From Mycobacterium sp. KBS0706 (GTDB lineage Bacteria > Pseudomonadota > Alphaproteobacteria > DSM-16000 > Inquilinaceae), in contig NZ_VCCH02000050.1 in the NCBI RefSeq assembly GCF_005938675.2, positions 1-58,862 on the forward strand: DNA of 58,862 nt. The letters run 5' to 3'. Both the position numbers and the translations under genes were made by a program. Positions 43,801-52,623 of this stretch are shown here, piece by piece. Within the stretch, counting starts at the first letter, position 1. Every line of letters begins with the position of its first letter. Under the pieces are notes generated by a model that saw only the letters and a program-made list of their open reading frames with translations, did no database searches and was not told where the DNA came from.

Positions 43801-44366
43801 GCGGCTTGAGCGGCATCCTCAACGGCCTGCTGAGCGTCGCCGCGCCGTTCCTCGGCTTCAGCAAGGGCGCGGCCTTCGTCGGCGGCACGGTGCGGGCCTT
43901 CGCGTCCGGCACCGTGGTGAACGGCCCGACGTATTTCCCGATGGCGGACGGCCAGATGGGGTTGATGGGAGAGGCCGGCCCCGAGGCGATCATGCCGCTG
44001 ATCGCCGGCGCGAAGGGCCTAGCCGTCCGCGCCGCCAACGCCAACGGGTCGGTGGTGCCGCTGCACCTGACCAGGCTGCAGGACGGGAGCCTGGGCGTTG
44101 CCCTGCCGCCGGCGGTGCCGCATGCCCGGGGCGGGGTGTTCGACTTCGCCATGCCGACGCCGCCACCGGCCAGCTTCAGCTCCGGCATGCGGACCACCGA
44201 CCAGGACGTCGGCGTCCGGGGCCAGAATGGCAGCCAGGTGAAGGCGGAAATCCATCTCCATGGCGTTTCGGATTTCGACGGCTTCCGCCGATCCCGCGGC
44301 CAGGTGATGTCGAGCTTCGGCGCCGAGATGCTGCGGGCGATCCGAAGGAACGGCGGCAATGGCTAA
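40845..44366 (+). CDS. Tail tape measure protein
   Basis: 1173 aa, setting tail length (at the usual 1.5 A per residue roughly 175 nm). Alanine-rich coiled-coil N-terminus, hydrophobic stretch at about 230-265 (SALVAFAQQGTQVLGIFGVW...GAALAIAAGLANGF), and a C-terminal glycine-rich part with GEAGPEAIMPL, a typical tape-measure motif. ATGA overlap upstream. Confidence 0.92.
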   Translation: MTDMRVALRIEGDSSSAKAALADTRQGIDQVKASAAGAGPASASIVAIGTAAGAAGARVSALGAAEQAAATAAAAMGQSNATAAEQVQQSGAAAAAAASAIEASVEAQTLAVNDNTRALTEATAAMRAFLAAQGGAGGSLPGTVPPLSAQARALRDIVEAADPAARQTRLLAEAQDVLKNAVQEGTITQQRGAEVLQRYEQTLQAGGNRMGGFGAVAQQAGYQIGDFAVQVSSGQSALVAFAQQGTQVLGIFGVWGAVAGAALAIAAGLANGFGLFEDATVSSDEAVQIHEENLKKWTSTGELAKQKADQLAYSFIGMSGAAREAAALEFQDKIKGQLGAIDQAAKQAIDELGKVGVAFDKARSLPDGEFGLARIEPARVRVQLDVEIPPDLDAKVQALLKPLFEGNRDRTFLSDLHRDLQSIAQETDGEARKAIEGIASSVSRLSRDTQTGSQEIRLLEALMRSARGTADELDRDVIDAAVAMGQLGTAVGRSADMVDRLIGSIDRYLNMPIARTIVDQAEGFGSQFLQTFNRMQAESDIRRGIDNTRADAAAIGNETAERARARQRAVDQARERAAQAAIQGQVINAQPLIDDAGVAAGEKFDREQDKLAAKAAVRAAKQKNDYGREIERIQKATDETETQADAIGLTSRASAELTVKQQLLYAAQTAGLKVSEQMRAEIDKTAAAYAEQGERLRQLQIEERKRQQLTSEAISLIGATATPDEELSRQYRQLAQMQTALQSMDPGVLERLAEAGYTAADAQEAIQRQLQRLNNPELFGFADDAKSALGDLARSITTDFSTAGDALMTFGNRLADLAAEKFIIDPLIDRAGQWADGLMGNLLGGDSDVTAGQQASRGGLGGLLDDLLGTGPANDNSNLAQADFAVATATINVAGGAIAGGLAAGLLPDRPDATLDKLAGSLAGDKLQGGAGTDVLGGAVDQVGDALNDVAEGVRQEGSGFLGSFGGALGSLVNGFGSLLSGDVGGGLSGILNGLLSVAAPFLGFSKGAAFVGGTVRAFASGTVVNGPTYFPMADGQMGLMGEAGPEAIMPLIAGAKGLAVRAANANGSVVPLHLTRLQDGSLGVALPPAVPHARGGVFDFAMPTPPPASFSSGMRTTDQDVGVRGQNGSQVKAEIHLHGVSDFDGFRRSRGQVMSSFGAEMLRAIRRNGGNG

Positions 44367-45036
44367 TTCCTTCGATGACGTCAGGCTCCCGATCTACATC
44401 GAGCGCGGGGCCAAGGGCGGCCCGGGCTTCAACACCACGATCAAGGAGCTGTCGTCGGGGCGCGAGAAGCGCAACCAGAACTGGTCTTTGAACCGGGGAC
44501 GCTGGGACATCGGCTTCGCCATCGACGATCTCGACGGTCTGCGCCCGGTGCTGGCGTTCTTCTATGCGCGTCGGGCCCGGGCGCGCGGATTCCGCTTCCG
44601 CGACTGGGCGGACTCCGAGATGGACCGGCAGCAAATCGGCACGGGCGATGGCGCCACGCGGAGCTTCCCGATCTTCAAGCGGTACGAGGCCGATGGCCCG
44701 GCGCCGTTCGACCGGGCGATCACGCGACCGGTGCGCGGAACCGCCCAGATCTGGGTCAACGGCGTCCTTCGCAGCCTGCTGCCCGACGGCTGGGACACGG
44801 GCATGCCCCCCTCGCCGCGGCCGATGCCGCCGGCGGGCCAGGTCGCGGTCGACTTCAACACCGGCGAGGTGCTGTTCGGCACGGCGCCGGCGGCCGCAGC
44901 CGTGATCGAGGTCGCGTGCGAATTCGACCTGCCAGTCCGCTTCGACATCGACGAGCTGGGGCTCGAGCTGCGCGGCGGCGGCCTGGGGGCGATTCCGACG
45001 ATCCCTATCGTCGAGCTGAAGGAACGGGACGAATGA
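44359..45036 (+). CDS. Distal tail protein, DUF2460 (GTA ORF12-like)
   Basis: 225 aa. FDDVRLPIYIERGAKGGPGF, FFYARRARARGFRFRDWAD and YEVGTGDG-like segments (QQIGTGDGATRSFPIFKRY) are DUF2460 marks, known from the distal tail of the Rhodobacter gene transfer agent. Confidence 0.88.
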   Translation: MANSFDDVRLPIYIERGAKGGPGFNTTIKELSSGREKRNQNWSLNRGRWDIGFAIDDLDGLRPVLAFFYARRARARGFRFRDWADSEMDRQQIGTGDGATRSFPIFKRYEADGPAPFDRAITRPVRGTAQIWVNGVLRSLLPDGWDTGMPPSPRPMPPAGQVAVDFNTGEVLFGTAPAAAAVIEVACEFDLPVRFDIDELGLELRGGGLGAIPTIPIVELKERDE

Positions 45037-45890
45037 AGGCGACCAGCCTCGCCTATCGGGCCCATCTAGACGGCGAGCTGACGACGCTGGCGACCTGCTG
45101 GCGGCTGCAGCGGCTCGACGGCCTGGTGCTCGGCTTCACCGACCACGATCGCGATCTCGTCATCGGCGTCCAGCCCTACCATGCCGCCGCCGGCTTCAGC
45201 CGCAGCGCCATCGCCAACCAGGCCGGCATGGCGGTCGACAACCTGGACGTCGAAGGCGTGCTGGACCACGAAACCATCCAGCCGGAGGAGATCCGCGCCG
45301 GGCTGTTCGACTATGCCGAGGTCCGGATCTTCCAGGTCAATTGGGCGGACCTTTCGCAGGGCCAGATGCTGCTGCGGCGCGGCCGGCTGGGCGAAGTCGT
45401 CACTCTGTCGGACGGCACCTTCAAGAGCGAGCTGCGCGGCCTGACGCAGGCCCTGGCCCAGAACATCGGCGAGGTGTACCAGACCGAATGCCGAGCCGAT
45501 CTCGGCGACAGCCGCTGCAAGATCGACCTGGCGCCGTTCCGGGCCCCAGCCACGATCACCGCGGCGTTCGACCGCCGGACGGTGCTGGCGAGCTGCGCCG
45601 ACCCGCGGGCCGTCGACGAGTGGTTCAACAACGGTTTAGCCCGCTTTGAAACCGGCCCCAACGCCGGCAAGGCGATCGAGATCCGCAGCTGGACCGCGAC
45701 CGGGAACCTGGTGCTGCACCTGCCGGCGCCGTACCTGCCGGCGATCGGCGACGAACTGGAGCTGACCCCGGGATGCTTCAAGACCCGGGACCACTGCATC
45801 CACAAATGGGCGAACATCATCAACATGCGGGCCGAGCCGCTGCTGCCCGGCCGCGACGAGGTGCTGAGGTATCCCGATGCGACTGGTTGA
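45033..45890 (+). CDS. Tail hub protein, DUF2163 / BR0599-type (GTA ORF13-like)
   Basis: 285 aa from ATG 45033 overlapping the previous stop. RLDGLVLGFTDHDRDLVI and the cysteine-bearing C-terminus (TPGCFKTRDHCIHKWANIIN) define the family; the cysteines bind an iron-sulphur cluster in the GTA homologue. Confidence 0.9.
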   Translation: MKATSLAYRAHLDGELTTLATCWRLQRLDGLVLGFTDHDRDLVIGVQPYHAAAGFSRSAIANQAGMAVDNLDVEGVLDHETIQPEEIRAGLFDYAEVRIFQVNWADLSQGQMLLRRGRLGEVVTLSDGTFKSELRGLTQALAQNIGEVYQTECRADLGDSRCKIDLAPFRAPATITAAFDRRTVLASCADPRAVDEWFNNGLARFETGPNAGKAIEIRSWTATGNLVLHLPAPYLPAIGDELELTPGCFKTRDHCIHKWANIINMRAEPLLPGRDEVLRYPDATG

Positions 45891-46287
45891 TGCCGCCCGC
45901 TGCTATCTCGGCGTGAAGTGGCGGCATATCGGCCGATCCCGCTTCGGCATCGACTGCGTCGGCCTGGCGCTGCTCGCCGCGCGCGACATGGGCCATGCGG
46001 TCGAGGACGTGGCCGAATACCGCCGTGGCGCCCACGGCTACGACGTGGTGCGCGAGATCGCGGCCCGGACCCAGCCGGCCTCGCTGGCCGAGCTGCGCGA
46101 GGACCTGATCATCCTGTTCCGCGACGGCATCTATCCCTGCCATTGCGGGATCCTCGGCACCAACGCGCAGGGCGCCTGGTCGCTGGTCCATGCTCATGCC
46201 AAAGCCGGCAAGGTGGTCGAGGATCCCTATGCAGCCTGGGCGGCGAAGGCGACCCATGCTTTTGCGCTGCCGGATCGGGAGGGCTGA
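45877..46287 (+). CDS. NlpC/P60-type cell wall peptidase (GTA ORF14-like)
   Basis: 136 aa. Catalytic Cys27 in FGIDCVGLALLA and probable His89 in CHCGILG. Tail-tip peptidase that opens the peptidoglycan for DNA entry. Overlaps the previous gene by 14 bases. Confidence 0.9.
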   Translation: MRLVDAARCYLGVKWRHIGRSRFGIDCVGLALLAARDMGHAVEDVAEYRRGAHGYDVVREIAARTQPASLAELREDLIILFRDGIYPCHCGILGTNAQGAWSLVHAHAKAGKVVEDPYAAWAAKATHAFALPDREG

Positions 46288-46289
46288 CG

Positions 46290-49200
46290 ATGGGGCGGCT
46301 CGCGATCGGCGTGGCGGGCGCCGCTGTCGGCTTTGCCTTCGGGCAGCCCGGCCTCGGCTTCGCGGTTGGATCGGTGTTGGGCGGATTCCTGTTCCCGGAG
46401 CCGACCCAGGTGGCGAAGGGGCCGCGGCTCAGCGACCTCAGCGTCACATCCTCGGCCTATGGCCAGTCGATTGCCAAGGTCTGGGGCACCATGCGCGTGT
46501 CCGGCAACATCATCTGGAGTGACGGGCTCCAGGAACACAAGACGAAGCAGACGGTCGGCGGCAAGGGCGGCCCGACCCAGAAGACGGTCACCTATACCTA
46601 TACCTGTTCATTCGCGGTCGGCCTGTGCGAAGGCGTGATGGCCGCCGCCAGCCGCATCTGGGCCGACACCAAGCTGATCTATGACGCCAGGGGCGATTCG
46701 GATCTCGATCTCGACATCGGCGACCTGGATTTCCGGTTCTATCCGGGGTCGGAAGACCAGATGCCCGACCCGCATATCGAGGCCAAGGTCGGGGCCGGCC
46801 AGACCTCCGCGCATCGGGGGATGTGCTACATCGTTTTCGAGGACTTCCCGTTGGACAACTTCGCCAACCGGATCCCGAACATCACGGTCGAGGTGGCGCG
46901 GTCGGCGTCGAGCCCGAAGCTGTACGCCGCCGCCACGCCGCTACCCGGCGGCACCACCGTCTACCAGAACAATGAGCTGGCGGTGGATTGGGACCGCGGC
47001 TCGATCTACATGGTCGATTCCGACGCGGACCCGCACCTAGCGATCATCCGCCGGTTCAAGCTGTGGACCATGGACGAGGACCGCCAGGTGCCGGTGTTCG
47101 ACATCACCGGCAACGCGGCCGACGGTTTCCCGTCCCGCATCGTGACAGGGCAGAACGGCGACCTGTACTTCGCGGTGAGGGCCACGAACATCCGGCCGAT
47201 CATCTGCGTCGACGGGCAGGCGTGGACGGTCAAGGGCCGCTTCGGCGACCTCGCCGCGCCCGGCGGCCTCGACAACAGCGACCTCGGCTTCGTCGGCACC
47301 GCCAGGATGGCGACGACACTGGTCTACGGCCCGGCCGGGGTGGACGAGTACGTCGCCTGCGGCGGCATCTTCGGCGACATCGGGGTGCTGAAGGGCGGCA
47401 GCCTGACCTATGTCTGGGGCGCCGGCCAGTCGATCGACGAGACGCAGGTCAATGGCCTGTGCGCCGGGCTGCCGGGCGAGATCTGGGTCCTCGGCGGGTC
47501 GCCCAGCACCGGCAGCGCGGCGAACGGCATCTACCGGATCCGGGTCACGGCGTCGGTGTCCGCCTCGCCGCTGGGGCCGGGCGTCGTCACCAATGTCGCG
47601 TTCGAGAAGCTGGACACGATCACGCCGGCGATGGTGGCGGCGGGATGGGCCAACTTCAACGGGGTGCCCAGCTCGCTGGTGTACGACCCGACCGACAACA
47701 GCGTGATCTTCCAGGTCCAGCTCGGTAACTTCCCGGCGGTCGGCCCGTCCTACACGATCAAATGGCGGGAGGGCGAAGGCATCGTCTGGAAGACAGCCAC
47801 CACCATCAAGATGACCTTCGATGCCGGCGCGACCGGCCAGTTCCGGCTGCGGCGCGGCCGGTACGTCCTGATGGATTCGGGCGCGCTGCAGCAGGTCGAC
47901 ACCTCGACCGGCGAGGTGACGCTGGACACCAGTTGGGGAAGCAACTTCAACGGGGTCGGATCGCAGTGCTACGACGGCGGAACCGATACCATCATCGTCC
48001 AGTCCGGCGCGTTGGGGCTGACCCGCGTCTCGATCAACCGGGTCGCCGGCGACGGCGAGCCGATATCGCGCATCATCACCGATCTCTGCACACAGGTCGG
48101 GCTGTCGGCCGACGACGACATCGACGTCGCCGAGCTGACCGACGAGGTCATCGGCTACGCCATCGCCCGCCAGGTCAATGCCAGCGACGGCATCCAGCCG
48201 CTATCCGACCTGTTCCTGCTCGACCAGGTCGAGCGCGACGGGAAGATCCGGTTCCAGCCGCGGGGGCGCGCGGTGGCGCGACAGCTGACCGAAGCCGATC
48301 TCGTCCGCGAGGGCGACGGCCCGATCCTGACCGAAACGCGCCGGCAAGAGGTCGACCTGCCGGTGCAGATCACGATCACCTTCAGCGACCCCGATCGCGA
48401 CTATCAGGAACAGACGGTCACGGCCCGGCGCATGCAGCTGCCGATGCCGACCATGTGGTCCTCGAACAGGACCGGGATGGAGATCGCCGCGGCCATCAAC
48501 GCCGATATCGCGAAGCACCAGGCGGAGAAGATGCTGTTCTCGGCCTGGACCGAGCGCGTGGATTACGAGCTGCCGACCAGCTGGGCCCATGCGGACCTGG
48601 ACCCGGCCGACGTCGTCCAGCTGACCATGAAGGACGGCTCGATCCATCGCTTCCGGCTGATCTCGGTCGATCTCGGCGCCGATCTCACGGTCCAGGCCAA
48701 GGCAGTCAGCGAGGAGACAGCCCAGTATATCTCGATCGTCCCGGTCGACCCTGGCGACTTCCCGCAGCAGCATCTGCCCTATGCCGGCCCGACCCGGCTG
48801 TTCATCCTCGACACCGTGCTTCTGCGCGACCAGGACGATGGCGGCGGCGGCAGCACGCGCGCCTATATCGCCATGGGCGGCTATGGCCAGGATGGCTGGC
48901 GCGCAGGCTTGGTCTATCGCGGCGACGATCCGGCGACGCTGGAGACAGTCGCGTCGACCACGGGAGAGATCACCTGGGGCACCGCCCTGACCGCGCTGCC
49001 CGACACCGACCGCCCTTTCGGCACCGACGAGGTGACCGAGCTGGTGGTGCTGCTCGCCACCAACCTCGACGCCGGCCTGTCCAACGTGACCCAGCTGGAG
49101 ATGCTCGCCGGCGCGAATGCCGCGGCCCTGATCCGTGGCGACGGCCAGGCCGAGATCATCCAGTTCCGCAGCGCCGAGGAGACGGCGCCCGGCACCTGGC

Positions 49201-49751
49201 GGCTGACCGGCCTGCTGCGCGGCCGCCGCGGTTCCGACGTCTTCACCGGCGGCCATGCCGAGGGCGACACCTTCGTGCTGCTCGACGCCTTGGCCATGGA
49301 CACAATGGGGCTGCCGCTGGCCCAGGTCGGGGTGCCGAAATACTACAAAGGCGTGGCCTCTGGCGCGCGGCTGGATCGGGCCGAGCTGATGTTCGATGGG
49401 CTGAGCGGCAACGACCTTCGCCCCTATGCGCCGGTGCATGTCACGGGCGCCTTGGCCGGGTCGGACATTGCCCTGTCCTGGATCCGCCGGACCCGCCTCG
49501 GGGGCGCGCTGCGCAATGGCAACTTCCCAATGCCGCTGGGCGAAGCCGACGAGCGGTACGAGGTCGACATCCTGTCCGGCGCCGGCGCCGTGCTTCGGAC
49601 ACTGACCACCACCGCGCCGAGCGTCCTGTACCTGGCCGCCCAGATCGCCGCCGATTTCGGGGCGGCGCCGGCCTCACTCGACATCGTCGTCTATCAGATC
49701 AGCGCCGCGATCGGCCGCGGCTTCCCGCGAGAGGTGACCCTTGTCCTCTAA
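46290..49751 (+). CDS. Multidomain tail tip / host-specificity protein (GTA ORF15-like)
   Basis: 1153 aa from ATG 46290. A glycine-rich hydrophobic start (VAGAAVGFAFGQPGLGFAVG) leads to GPRLSDLSVTSSAYGQSIAK, the characteristic opening of gene-transfer-agent tip proteins. The C-terminal half has the phage tail 3 region (ELPTSWAHADLDPADVVQLT) and RGRRGSD. It differs from GTA ORF15 in the middle, where about 350 residues form a propeller-like stretch in place of the TIM barrel. It should mediate receptor contact and tube opening. Confidence 0.85.
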   Translation: MGRLAIGVAGAAVGFAFGQPGLGFAVGSVLGGFLFPEPTQVAKGPRLSDLSVTSSAYGQSIAKVWGTMRVSGNIIWSDGLQEHKTKQTVGGKGGPTQKTVTYTYTCSFAVGLCEGVMAAASRIWADTKLIYDARGDSDLDLDIGDLDFRFYPGSEDQMPDPHIEAKVGAGQTSAHRGMCYIVFEDFPLDNFANRIPNITVEVARSASSPKLYAAATPLPGGTTVYQNNELAVDWDRGSIYMVDSDADPHLAIIRRFKLWTMDEDRQVPVFDITGNAADGFPSRIVTGQNGDLYFAVRATNIRPIICVDGQAWTVKGRFGDLAAPGGLDNSDLGFVGTARMATTLVYGPAGVDEYVACGGIFGDIGVLKGGSLTYVWGAGQSIDETQVNGLCAGLPGEIWVLGGSPSTGSAANGIYRIRVTASVSASPLGPGVVTNVAFEKLDTITPAMVAAGWANFNGVPSSLVYDPTDNSVIFQVQLGNFPAVGPSYTIKWREGEGIVWKTATTIKMTFDAGATGQFRLRRGRYVLMDSGALQQVDTSTGEVTLDTSWGSNFNGVGSQCYDGGTDTIIVQSGALGLTRVSINRVAGDGEPISRIITDLCTQVGLSADDDIDVAELTDEVIGYAIARQVNASDGIQPLSDLFLLDQVERDGKIRFQPRGRAVARQLTEADLVREGDGPILTETRRQEVDLPVQITITFSDPDRDYQEQTVTARRMQLPMPTMWSSNRTGMEIAAAINADIAKHQAEKMLFSAWTERVDYELPTSWAHADLDPADVVQLTMKDGSIHRFRLISVDLGADLTVQAKAVSEETAQYISIVPVDPGDFPQQHLPYAGPTRLFILDTVLLRDQDDGGGGSTRAYIAMGGYGQDGWRAGLVYRGDDPATLETVASTTGEITWGTALTALPDTDRPFGTDEVTELVVLLATNLDAGLSNVTQLEMLAGANAAALIRGDGQAEIIQFRSAEETAPGTWRLTGLLRGRRGSDVFTGGHAEGDTFVLLDALAMDTMGLPLAQVGVPKYYKGVASGARLDRAELMFDGLSGNDLRPYAPVHVTGALAGSDIALSWIRRTRLGGALRNGNFPMPLGEADERYEVDILSGAGAVLRTLTTTAPSVLYLAAQIAADFGAAPASLDIVVYQISAAIGRGFPREVTLVL

Positions 49752-51900
49752 CCTTGCCTTCGACCAGGTCGCGGCCGCCCAGGACCAGAAGGAAGTCACG
49801 ATCAACGACGCCTTTGGCCAGGTGGACGCCGCCCTGACCGAGTTCCTGCCGCTCAACCTGTCGGCCGGCAACGTCACAGTGACGGCAACCCAGGCCCGCC
49901 GGGCGACCCTTCTGCGGGTCACCGGCAATGCGGTGGCGCGTGACCTGACCCTGCCGCAGATGAAGCGCGAGATCGCGATTCAGAACCAGGGTACGGCGAC
50001 GCTCTCGATCAAGCGCGGCACCACCACGATTTCGTTGGAGGCCGGCGCGGTCGCCAAGGTCTATCTCGACGGCACGGCCAACGGCCTGATGACCAGCAGC
50101 GGGGTGTCCGACGCGAAGTTCATCCGCTTGACCGACGCGCCGTCAAGCTATGTCGGCCAGGCCAACAAGGTCGTGCGGGTCAATGCGGCAGAGAATGGTG
50201 TCGAGTTCGTCGCCGCCGGCGCCGGCGTGACCAACTTCCTCGACCTGAGCGATACGCCAAACGCCTACACCAGCCAGGCGGGCAAGGTGGTGCGCGTCAA
50301 CCCGGGCGCCACCGGGCTGGAATTCGGCGACATGCCGGCGGCCGGCGGATTCCGTGGCGCGCTGGTCGACCTGACCGCGAACCTGACCGGCGTGACCTTC
50401 CCGATCGGCGTTCCGTTCGATCGCGCCCGCTACGACAGCAGCCGGTTCTGGCTGGGGCCGGACCTGACCTTCACGGCCGACGCGGCCACCGACCAGATCA
50501 CGGCCGTGGCGCACGGGATGGCAACCGGAGAGGGCCCGTTCTACCTGACCACCACGGGGGCGCTGCCGACCGGCCTGGCGGCCAACACCAAGTATTGGGC
50601 CATCCTGGTCGGCGCGAATGTGCTGAAGCTGGCCACCAGCAAGGCCAACGCCCTTGCGGGCGCGGCGATCGACATCACCACCGCCGGCAGCGGCACCAAC
50701 GCACTGTCGCGGGGGCGCTATCTGGCGATCCCGGCCAATGTGCCGCGGGTGCGGATTACGGCTGGGGTCGAGTTCGAGAACAACGTTACTGCCGCCGGAT
50801 CGGTGATCATCTCGATCCAGAAGAACTCCGCCGACTTCTCCAGCTCAGTCGAGCCCGCCTATGGCAGCCCTCTCAGCGGTCCTCGGCAGGGCTCGACCGG
50901 CTTCAACAACAACAACTCCTCCCTGGTCACCGGCGTGATCGAGGTGGCCGAGGGCGACGTCTTCGCCATTCGGGCGAACGTCAACATGTCGGGGCAGGAC
51001 CAGGTCCTGGCCTCGGCGCGGACCTTCTTCGCGATCGAGGTGATCGAAGCCTGGGCCAGCCTCCCCGACGCGCCGGCGGACGGGACGTTCTATGGCCGGA
51101 GGAACAGCGCCTGGACGGCTGTCCAACCATTTGACGCCGACCTGGCGGCGATCGCGGCCTTGGTCAGCGCGGCCGACCAGGCACCCTACGCAACCGAGTC
51201 GGGCAGCTGGGCGATGATGACCGTGACCGCGGCTGTCCGGACGGTGCTCGACGACACCACCACCGCGGCCATGCTGGCGACGCTGGGGGCGCTGCCGACG
51301 GCCGGCGGCACCATGACAGGCGATCTGCTGACGAACGGGTCCCGGCTGGCGATCGGCGGCGTATACGCGCACGTCGCCGGCATCACGCCAAGCCTGCAGG
51401 TCAACGACCCGGGCTCTGGCGCCACAATGGGTATCACCCGCTGGGACGCGAGTGCTGCCCAGGCCCGCGTCCTGCTCGGCAAGTCGCGCGGCGGCGCCAA
51501 TGGAACCCACGGGATCCTCCTGGTCGGTGACACCGTCGCCGAAATCCTGTTCGCCGGGAGCAACGGGTCTCTTTTCGCCCCCTCCGCATCGATCCAAGCG
51601 GTGGTCCAGGCCACGCCGAGCGGTGCCGGCGTGCCGTCGCGACTCGTCTTCCAGACGGGCTCGACCGGCGGCATCGGCGAGCGACTGCGGATCGACGAGG
51701 TCGGCAATGTCGGCATGGGCGGCGCCAACACGGTGATCAGCGCTGCGCGACACTTCCGGCTGCGCTCCTACACGGTGGCAACCCTGCCGGTCGGCACCGC
51801 CACCGAGATGATCTACGTCTCCGACGGCTCTGGCGGCCGCCGGTTCGCCACTCACAACGGCACCAACTGGTGCTGGGCCGACGGCACCATCGTTTCCTGA
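49741..51900 (+). CDS. Tail fibre protein
   Basis: 719 aa. The opening LAFDQVAAAQDQKEVTINDA resembles the DUF2793 fibre-attachment segment. Two short repeats (FIRLTDAPSSYVGQANKVVR; FLDLSDTPNAYTSQAGKVVR) and a triple-beta-helix-type C-terminus (MGITRWDASAAQARVLLGKS) suggest a trimeric fibre. It overlaps the tip gene by 11 bases. Confidence 0.78.
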   Translation: MSSNLAFDQVAAAQDQKEVTINDAFGQVDAALTEFLPLNLSAGNVTVTATQARRATLLRVTGNAVARDLTLPQMKREIAIQNQGTATLSIKRGTTTISLEAGAVAKVYLDGTANGLMTSSGVSDAKFIRLTDAPSSYVGQANKVVRVNAAENGVEFVAAGAGVTNFLDLSDTPNAYTSQAGKVVRVNPGATGLEFGDMPAAGGFRGALVDLTANLTGVTFPIGVPFDRARYDSSRFWLGPDLTFTADAATDQITAVAHGMATGEGPFYLTTTGALPTGLAANTKYWAILVGANVLKLATSKANALAGAAIDITTAGSGTNALSRGRYLAIPANVPRVRITAGVEFENNVTAAGSVIISIQKNSADFSSSVEPAYGSPLSGPRQGSTGFNNNNSSLVTGVIEVAEGDVFAIRANVNMSGQDQVLASARTFFAIEVIEAWASLPDAPADGTFYGRRNSAWTAVQPFDADLAAIAALVSAADQAPYATESGSWAMMTVTAAVRTVLDDTTTAAMLATLGALPTAGGTMTGDLLTNGSRLAIGGVYAHVAGITPSLQVNDPGSGATMGITRWDASAAQARVLLGKSRGGANGTHGILLVGDTVAEILFAGSNGSLFAPSASIQAVVQATPSGAGVPSRLVFQTGSTGGIGERLRIDEVGNVGMGGANTVISAARHFRLRSYTVATLPVGTATEMIYVSDGSGGRRFATHNGTNWCWADGTIVS

Positions 51901-51913
51901 CAACGAGGCACAC

Positions 51914-52300
51914 ATGGCGATCACCGATATCACCGTCCCCTATGAGATCCTGATCCGCTTCGGAGAGGATGGCGCGCCGCACGGCGCCCACGTCCAACGG
52001 CGGCGGATCGTCGAGTTGGACGGCGAGCGCCTGAAGGACGAGGTGCTCCCGGCCGAGCCGCTGGCGCTGGAGGGCTTCCCGACCTCCGCCATCATGACGG
52101 GGGCGCTGCAAGAAGCCCTGGTGCGGATCCAGCAGCTGCAGGACCAGATAGAGGCTATGGCGGCCGAACTGGACACGGCCTCGGCGTTGGGCCAGCAGGC
52201 CGAGGCCCAGATTGCCACCCTAAATGCCCAGATCGAGGCGCTGCAGGTGGCGCAGGATTTCGCCAACGCTCGCGCGCAGGAAGCGGACCTGCAGTCGTAA
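51914..52300 (+). CDS. Small fibre-associated coiled-coil protein
   Basis: 128 aa. A compact N-terminal part (YEILIRFGEDGAPHGAHVQR) then a continuous coiled coil (RIQQLQDQIEAMAAELDTAS). Follows the fibre and ends the late operon; possibly a fibre chaperone. Confidence 0.65.
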   Translation: MAITDITVPYEILIRFGEDGAPHGAHVQRRRIVELDGERLKDEVLPAEPLALEGFPTSAIMTGALQEALVRIQQLQDQIEAMAAELDTASALGQQAEAQIATLNAQIEALQVAQDFANARAQEADLQS

Positions 52301-52353
52301 AGCGCGGGGCCGGGGGCGACCCCACGGATCTTGAACACGTGAAGATTGAAACG

Positions 52354-52436
52354 GGAGGCGCGGTGCTGCGCCGCGCCTCCTCTTGACCAGATTCGACCCT
52401 AAGCGGTCGGGAGGCGCGGCGTCGGCGCCGCACCTC
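52354..52436. terminator. Two stem-loops ending the late operon and the facing cargo gene
   Basis: GGAGGCGCGG (52354-52363) pairs with CCGCGCCTCC (52371-52380), followed by TCTT. A second hairpin, GCGGCG (52416-52421) with CGCCGC (52426-52431) extended by GAGG/CCTC, lies 30 bases on. They separate the rightward tail operon from leftward genes. Between 52301 and 52440 there is no gene. Confidence 0.65.
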
Positions 52437-52440
52437 TCCG

Positions 52441-52623
52441 TCAGACCGGTCTCGGCTCGATGCGGACATGGGCACGGTCCAGGTGCAGTGCCACGTCATC
52501 CGTCTGCTTGCGAGCCCGAGCAGACAGCAGGTGCGGCCCATTACCGCGCAGGCTGCGATTGATGTGGCAATCCAGCCAGGCGCCTGGCGGCACAACTTGC
52601 CCGGGTCGAGGAAGGGTCGTCAA
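52441..52623 (-). CDS. Possible small protein coupled to the trypsin-like gene
   Basis: 60 aa from TTG 52623, overlapping the preceding stop (TTGA). Reads MTTLPRPGQVVPPGAWLDCH and RARKQTDDVALHLDRAHVRI, the latter a plausible beta hairpin. Short and without an ATG, so it could be spurious; the coupling and the hairpin immediately after its stop favour it. Confidence 0.35.
   Translation of the reverse strand: MTTLPRPGQVVPPGAWLDCHINRSLRGNGPHLLSARARKQTDDVALHLDRAHVRIEPRPV

Noticed and set aside
35086..51933. Several long minus-strand frames over capsid, tape measure, tip and fibre genes
   Set aside because: All oppose recognised virion genes and show no family resemblance.
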